Source of the DNA: Halalkalibacter suaedae
Lineage (GTDB): Bacteria > Bacillota > Bacilli > Bacillales > Bacillaceae_D
DNA: 64,000 bases
Direction of reading: 5' to 3'
Assembly (NCBI RefSeq): GCF_017939705.1
Contig: NZ_JAGKSQ010000004.1
Location: 310,001-374,000, forward strand
Shown here: positions 59,523 to 64,000 of the stretch, in pieces
Position numbering within the stretch: position 1 is the first letter of the stretch
How the letters are laid out: each line of letters begins with the position of its first letter
The notes under the pieces: model-generated
Database searches by the model: none
Told to the model about the DNA's origin: nothing
What the model saw: only the letters and a program-made list of their open reading frames with translations
Translations under genes and position numbers: made by a program

Positions 59523-59567
59523 AAGGCCACTGAATAAGTTAACATTCGTCCCTGTTTTAGTGGCCTC
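59523..59567 (+). other. Intercistronic stem-loop
   Basis: AGGCCACT pairs with AGTGGCCT around a 29-nt loop after the permease genes; a TC-rich, not T-rich, tail follows. It may reduce but not end transcription before the YesL-type gene. Confidence 0.5.
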
Positions 59568-59617
59568 TATAGTCAAGAGGATAAATTTAAAGGTGTATTA
59601 CCTAAAGGGGTGAGAAT

Positions 59618-60259
59618 ATGTTCACAATGGATTCGCTTTTATATAAATTCACCGTATGGTTTATGCGCTTAGCGTATGTCAATATTTTGTGGATCGTGCT
59701 GACGATCACTGGATTAGGCGTATTTGGCTTTTTCCCTTCGACAGTAGCGATGTTCGCGGTTGTCCGCCATTGGATTAGAGGAGATACCGAGATTCCAATT
59801 TTAATAACATTTTGGAGCCATTATAAAACGAATTTTATGAAAACCAATATGCTTGGCATGGTTATGACGCTGCTAGGTCTCATGATTTATTGGAACCTAT
59901 TGTTTTTTATCAGCATGAATAATCAAATCGGTGCAATGCTATTTTATTTAACAATTGCACTAGCACTTGTTTATTTTGTGGTTGTATCGTTTATCATTCC
60001 GGTCTATGTTCACTATGATCTCAAAGTAGTGGGTTACCTCAAATACGCATTTATTATTAGTTTATCGTATCCACACCACGCTCTTTATATTGGATTTAGT
60101 TCAATTGTCATGTATTACGCTACATTATTCTTTCCGGTCCTCTTTCTATTCTTTTCAGGTAGCTTTCTAAGCTTACTGATCATGCGATTTGCTTATGTTG
60201 TTTTTGAAAGAGTAGAGAGGAAGAATAGTTCAAAAGAGGTCGTAGCGGCCGAGGTCTAA
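59618..60259 (+). CDS. YesL-type (DUF624) membrane protein
   Basis: This 213-residue protein with five or six helices matches DUF624: LAYVNILWIVLTITGLGVFG then FFPSTVAMFAVVRHWIRGD, and FWSHYKTNFMKTNMLG. In B. subtilis, yesL lies in the rhamnogalacturonan operon, and DUF624 genes recur with sugar importers of this class. The precise job is unknown. It follows GGGGTGAG with ATG at 59618. Confidence 0.9.
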   Translation: MFTMDSLLYKFTVWFMRLAYVNILWIVLTITGLGVFGFFPSTVAMFAVVRHWIRGDTEIPILITFWSHYKTNFMKTNMLGMVMTLLGLMIYWNLLFFISMNNQIGAMLFYLTIALALVYFVVVSFIIPVYVHYDLKVVGYLKYAFIISLSYPHHALYIGFSSIVMYYATLFFPVLFLFFSGSFLSLLIMRFAYVVFERVERKNSSKEVVAAEV

Positions 60260-60291
60260 ACCGATACAATCTCACTGGAGGTTTCATACTT

Positions 60292-62190
60292 ATGAAGAAC
60301 TTTAACCTAGCGATCTATCAGAACAAGTTAACGTCAAAAGAGGATATTCAACTAGCTATTGAAGAAATTTGTCAGCCGGTAACAAGCTGCTCCAACACAT
60401 CATCGACCGCACATCTTCATATTGGAAATACAAGTGCAGCCTACCCTGATCCGATTGCTGAAATGGAGGGCTTCTCAAGATTGTTATGGGGAGTTGTTCC
60501 GTATCTGGCAGGGGGAGGGGACTATACTTCTTGGGAAACGACACTTCAAGGGATCACGAATGGAACGGATCCTAACCATGAAGAATACTGGGGAACGATT
60601 CATGATTATGATCAACGTAGCGTCGAGATGGCGGTTTATGGCTTTGCACTCGCACTTGTCCCAGAAAAAATCTACGAGCCACTAGCGGCGGAAGCGAAAG
60701 ACAATCTCGTAAAATGGCTATCTCAAATAAACTGCAAAAAAGTCCATGATTGCAACTGGCTGCTGTTTGCTGTCCTTGTCAATATCGGGTTGAAAACGGT
60801 GGGAGTACCTTATGATAAAGAAAGGATAGATAAGAATTTAGATAGAATAGATGAATTCTACCTCGCTGATGGCTGGTATTCAGACGGCGTCAATGGCCAT
60901 TGTGACTACTATACTTCTTTTGCGATTCACTATTATTGTTTGCTGTATGCCAAGCTAATGGAGAAGGAAGACCCCGAACGTTCTGTCCTATACAAGGAAC
61001 GTGCTCGCCTATTTGCTCGTGATTTCATTTACTGGTTTTCAAAGGATGGTTCCGCATTACCATATGGAAGAAGTCTGACGTACCGTTTTGCTCAATCGTC
61101 TTTTTGGAGTGCAATGGTCTTTGCCGAAGTGGAGGAGTTTACATATGGCCAAATGAAAGGCATTATCTTAAACAATCTCCGTTGGTGGTTTACCCAGCCG
61201 ATTTTTCATAAGGATGGCACATTAACTATTGGTTATGCATATCCGAATTTAGTCATGGCTGAAAACTATAATTCACCAGGGTCTCCTTACTGGGGCATGA
61301 AAATATTCCTGATATTAGCACTTGATGATCACCATCCCTTCTGGCAAGCAGAAGAGCAGGAGCTACCTCATCTAAATAATATTTCCGTTCAAAAACCAGC
61401 CCATCTTGTGATATTTCGACAAGAGGAAACGGGGCATGTAGCTGCTTTTAATTCTGGTCATCCTTCTACAAATGATCACACGCATACATCAGCGAAGTAT
61501 GAAAAGTTCGTGTACTCGACCTCGTTCGGATTTAGTGTACCTCGAGCGGAGTGGGGTCTTGGCCAAGGTGCATTTGACTCAATGCTCGCGGTAAGTGAGG
61601 GTGATCATTTATACCGAGTAAAGAGGAAAAATGAGGACTATGAAATAAATGGAAATATTATTTATATGAAATGGAAGCCGTGGGATGACGTTGTTATACG
61701 CACATGGATCGTAGCTGGTCTTCCTTGGCATATTCGAGTTCATCATCTTGATTCCAACCGGAAGTTGGACGTCGCTGATGGTGGATTTGCATTAGGGAAA
61801 ACAAACGAGGGTTTTCGAGAAGAAGCGGTTAATGAAGTGAAGGACGCTCATTCTGCTTTCGTTAAAACCCAGCTAGGCAGAAGTGGAATTGTCGACCTAA
61901 CCCGAAAAGGAAATGTGGCTCTGATCCATCCTAATGCCAATACAAACATCCTTCATACACGTACTGTTATTCCAACAGTTAAAGCGTCTCTTTCTAAAGG
62001 TCATCACATACTCGCAACAGCAGTATACGGAGAACCAGGTCATGACAAACCGACCGACAGTTACAAGGAAGTACCGTACCTAGAAATGGATGGAACAAAA
62101 CTAACCATCTATTCCGCAGATAATCGTATTCTCTTTCAGCAAGACTTATCAGAGTCTCCCTCTAGCGAAAACAAAGGAGTTTTAAGATGA
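60292..62190 (+). CDS. DUF2264 protein, probable polysaccharide-degrading partner
   Basis: This 632-residue cytoplasmic protein (no signal peptide) has ISxxGDYTSWE-type start motifs (GGGDYTSWETTLQGITNGTD) and EMAVYGFALALVPEKIY. CNWLLFAVLVNIGLKTVGVP, FYLADGWYSDGVNGHCDYYT and GYAYPNLVMAENYNSPGSPY follow, the DUF2264 alpha/alpha-barrel pattern. It then has a beta-rich C-terminal domain. In this operon it sits between the importer and a heparinase II/III-like lyase, so action on imported uronate oligosaccharides is inferred. The catalytic role of DUF2264 is not established for me. Confidence 0.85.
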   Translation: MKNFNLAIYQNKLTSKEDIQLAIEEICQPVTSCSNTSSTAHLHIGNTSAAYPDPIAEMEGFSRLLWGVVPYLAGGGDYTSWETTLQGITNGTDPNHEEYWGTIHDYDQRSVEMAVYGFALALVPEKIYEPLAAEAKDNLVKWLSQINCKKVHDCNWLLFAVLVNIGLKTVGVPYDKERIDKNLDRIDEFYLADGWYSDGVNGHCDYYTSFAIHYYCLLYAKLMEKEDPERSVLYKERARLFARDFIYWFSKDGSALPYGRSLTYRFAQSSFWSAMVFAEVEEFTYGQMKGIILNNLRWWFTQPIFHKDGTLTIGYAYPNLVMAENYNSPGSPYWGMKIFLILALDDHHPFWQAEEQELPHLNNISVQKPAHLVIFRQEETGHVAAFNSGHPSTNDHTHTSAKYEKFVYSTSFGFSVPRAEWGLGQGAFDSMLAVSEGDHLYRVKRKNEDYEINGNIIYMKWKPWDDVVIRTWIVAGLPWHIRVHHLDSNRKLDVADGGFALGKTNEGFREEAVNEVKDAHSAFVKTQLGRSGIVDLTRKGNVALIHPNANTNILHTRTVIPTVKASLSKGHHILATAVYGEPGHDKPTDSYKEVPYLEMDGTKLTIYSADNRILFQQDLSESPSSENKGVLR

Positions 62191-64000
62191 ATCAAAGAAA
62201 GATTAGTTCATTGCTCACTTCAACTATAGCTCAATTGTTCTCAAATAAGGAAGAACAAGACAAGTGGTTTCTCCATCTGAGCCAAAATCCGTCAACTCTT
62301 GTGGAAGAAATAAGGGTAGAGGCTGAGAAGCAATTAAAGGAATCTGACCCTGTACTTAGCCATTCCTTATTCAAGATTTTTTTAGAAAAAGGATCGCGGC
62401 TAGAGTATGAACGAGTGTATTTTTCAAAACGAAGGCGTTTAAATACATTTGCGATTATGACACTGTTAGAGCCGGACAATCAGATATACCGAGATGCATT
62501 GCAAAACTCAATTTGGTCTATTTGTGATGAATACACATGGTGTTTACCTGCTCATTTAGGAGATTTGAAAGAAGGGAGAGGTGAAGATCTATCGCTTTTT
62601 CAAGATACAAGTCACGATGCGATCTCACATTCTATTGATCTCTTTGCAGCAGAAACAGCCTTTGCCTTAAGCGAAGTCTATCATTTAACAGAGCATCTGA
62701 TTGACCCGATAGTCGGTCGGAGAATACAGGAAGAAGTCTATCGAAGAGTGTTTTGGCCCTTTCATCATCGTAGCTTTCACTGGGAGGTAGCCACACATAA
62801 CTGGTCCTCCGTCTGTGCAGGTTCGATTGGCGCCGCGGCAATCTATTTAATAGATGATAAAGAAGAGCTATCTAGCATTTTAGCAAGAGTGATCCAAGCA
62901 TTGGAGTATTATTTGCAAGGCTATTATGATGACGGTGCTTGTTTAGAGGGATACGGCTATTGGCAATATGGCTTCGGGTTCTTCGTGTATTTTGCTGATT
63001 TGTTAAAAAGGAAAACAGCCGGGCAAATTGATCTGTTCCAGTCGGAGAAGGTGCATCAGATTGCCATGTTTGAACAGAAAAGCTTCTTAACAAAAAAGCA
63101 GATCGTCAATTTTTCCGACGCTGTGCCAGAATCAACTGTCTTTTTAGGTCTTAGTCATTATTTACATCAGCTCTATCCAGACATTCAACTGCCGGAAGAG
63201 GAAATAGCCTCTCGCTATGTAGATGATCATTGTAGTAGATGGGCTCCGGCGATACGTAACCTATTGTGGGTCTCGGATGAGTTAAAAGGAAAACCATGGC
63301 AGGATCATTCGTATTATTTAGCTGAAGCTCAGTGGTTCATTTCTCGAGTTACCTATCGAGAAAGTAGGTACGCATTTGCTACAAAAGGTGGTCATAACGC
63401 AGAACCACACAATCATAATGATAGTGGTCACTTTATTCTTCTCGGAGATCATGACGTGTTTTTGCAGGACCTTGGTAGTGGAGAATATACGAAAGAGTAT
63501 TTTGGTGAAAGACGATATGAGTTTGTCTGCAACAGCTCTGAGGGTCACTCTGTGCCGATTATTAATCAACAATACCAAGGAGCTGGAAAGTCTTTCGCTG
63601 CTTCTGAATTTATCGTGGTGTCAGATGACGAGTTAGAAGAGGATACGATAAAACTAGATTTATCTCGTGCGTACGACGTGAAAAGTTTGAATCAATTAGA
63701 AAGAAGGTTTACGTGGAAGAAGCAGGGTCGCCCGTCACTCCAACTGAAAGACACGTATACATTTACTGAAAAACCAGAATCGATTATTGAACGTTTTATC
63801 ACGCCGGTTTTTGACGTAATGGAAGACGTGAAAGGGATCTACCTTGAAGGGGATGGGAATCAAAAGCTACGAATAACCTATCAGCAAGACAAACTAGCAT
63901 TTAGGAAGAAGAAAATGAAGTTTTCCAATCATCAAGGAGAATTGCAAGAGTTTATAGCATTAGATTTCATTGTGAAACAACCTGAAAAGCGATGTACAGC
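62187..64000 (+). CDS. Heparinase II/III-like polysaccharide lyase, 3' end outside the window
   Basis: ATG at 62187 overlaps the previous stop (ATGA), 7 bp after AAAGGAG. The frame stays open to the last base, about 604 residues. The N-terminal alpha/alpha toroid has VATHNWSSVCAGSIGAAAIY and YYDDGACLEGYGYWQYGFGF. The catalytic-type motif GGHNAEPHNHNDSGHFILLG matches the HxHxDxGxF region of heparinase II/III-like lyases, and a beta-sandwich follows. No signal peptide, so it cleaves imported oligosaccharides in the cytoplasm. The substrate is a uronic-acid-containing glycan; which one is not decided by the sequence. Confidence 0.88.
   Translation, partial: MNQRKISSLLTSTIAQLFSNKEEQDKWFLHLSQNPSTLVEEIRVEAEKQLKESDPVLSHSLFKIFLEKGSRLEYERVYFSKRRRLNTFAIMTLLEPDNQIYRDALQNSIWSICDEYTWCLPAHLGDLKEGRGEDLSLFQDTSHDAISHSIDLFAAETAFALSEVYHLTEHLIDPIVGRRIQEEVYRRVFWPFHHRSFHWEVATHNWSSVCAGSIGAAAIYLIDDKEELSSILARVIQALEYYLQGYYDDGACLEGYGYWQYGFGFFVYFADLLKRKTAGQIDLFQSEKVHQIAMFEQKSFLTKKQIVNFSDAVPESTVFLGLSHYLHQLYPDIQLPEEEIASRYVDDHCSRWAPAIRNLLWVSDELKGKPWQDHSYYLAEAQWFISRVTYRESRYAFATKGGHNAEPHNHNDSGHFILLGDHDVFLQDLGSGEYTKEYFGERRYEFVCNSSEGHSVPIINQQYQGAGKSFAASEFIVVSDDELEEDTIKLDLSRAYDVKSLNQLERRFTWKKQGRPSLQLKDTYTFTEKPESIIERFITPVFDVMEDVKGIYLEGDGNQKLRITYQQDKLAFRKKKMKFSNHQGELQEFIALDFIVKQPEKRCT

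Overview
This window is AT-rich, low-GC Gram-positive DNA and most likely comes from the chromosome of a spore-forming Bacillaceae species. The signs are strong AGGAGG-type ribosome binding sites, frequent GTG and TTG starts, a T-box leader on trpS, a YjcZ-type spore protein, and a YoaS/YozG-like pair. Further signs are a YfiT-like DinB protein, a PadR/DUF2812 pair, a YesL-type protein and ECF sigma/anti-sigma genes. No rRNA, tRNA or CRISPR array was seen.

Positions 1-32,000 form an accessory island. It is a long run of small, mostly single-gene units, almost all on the + strand, each with its own terminator. Products include a FtsX-type ABC exporter, acetyltransferases, methyltransferases, Nudix, cupin, peptidase E, DinB, ABM monooxygenase, DJ-1/PfpI, DUF488, DUF2691, DUF4269 and DUF4440 proteins, and many small membrane or unknown proteins. 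A repeated signal (GGAAATTAATGTTAAA, usually just after a terminator hairpin) precedes many units. It looks like a standard terminator plus extended -10 promoter module. Several units are decaying: there are frameshifted Nudix, GNAT and small-membrane genes, a broken histidine phosphatase and other remnants. An IS3-type element clips one GNAT gene. Notable RNA controls here are a probable ZTP riboswitch with terminator in front of a DJ-1/PfpI gene, and a leader with two tiny ORFs, long hairpins and a terminator in front of a methyltransferase. A Fur-box promoter precedes a ferredoxin-reductase-like gene, and a holin-like peptide locus with type I toxin-antitoxin features sits near 32,041.

Positions 32,000-54,400 hold more conventional chromosome. 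In order: a UbiB/ABC1 kinase, a restriction-endonuclease-like wHTH protein next to a duplicated structured repeat, a DGC zinc protein, and a secreted anchor protein. Then come an amidase, a YdcF protein and a four-gene operon (response regulator, sensor kinase, LolA-like lipoprotein, sigma-like protein). After several DUF genes come trpS with its T-box, a DUF2087 regulator, a PadR/DUF2812 operon, DUF2200, a YjcZ-like gene and a dihydrouridine synthase.

Positions 54,439-64,000 form a carbohydrate-utilisation locus. A LacI regulator is divergent from a lipoprotein binding protein, two permeases, a YesL-type membrane protein, a DUF2264 protein and a heparinase II/III-like lyase that runs off the window. 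Palindromic operators and a cre-like site lie in the divergent region. The natural reading is uptake and cleavage of a uronic-acid-containing oligosaccharide. No ATPase gene is present, as is usual for this importer class, which borrows a shared MsmX-type ATPase.
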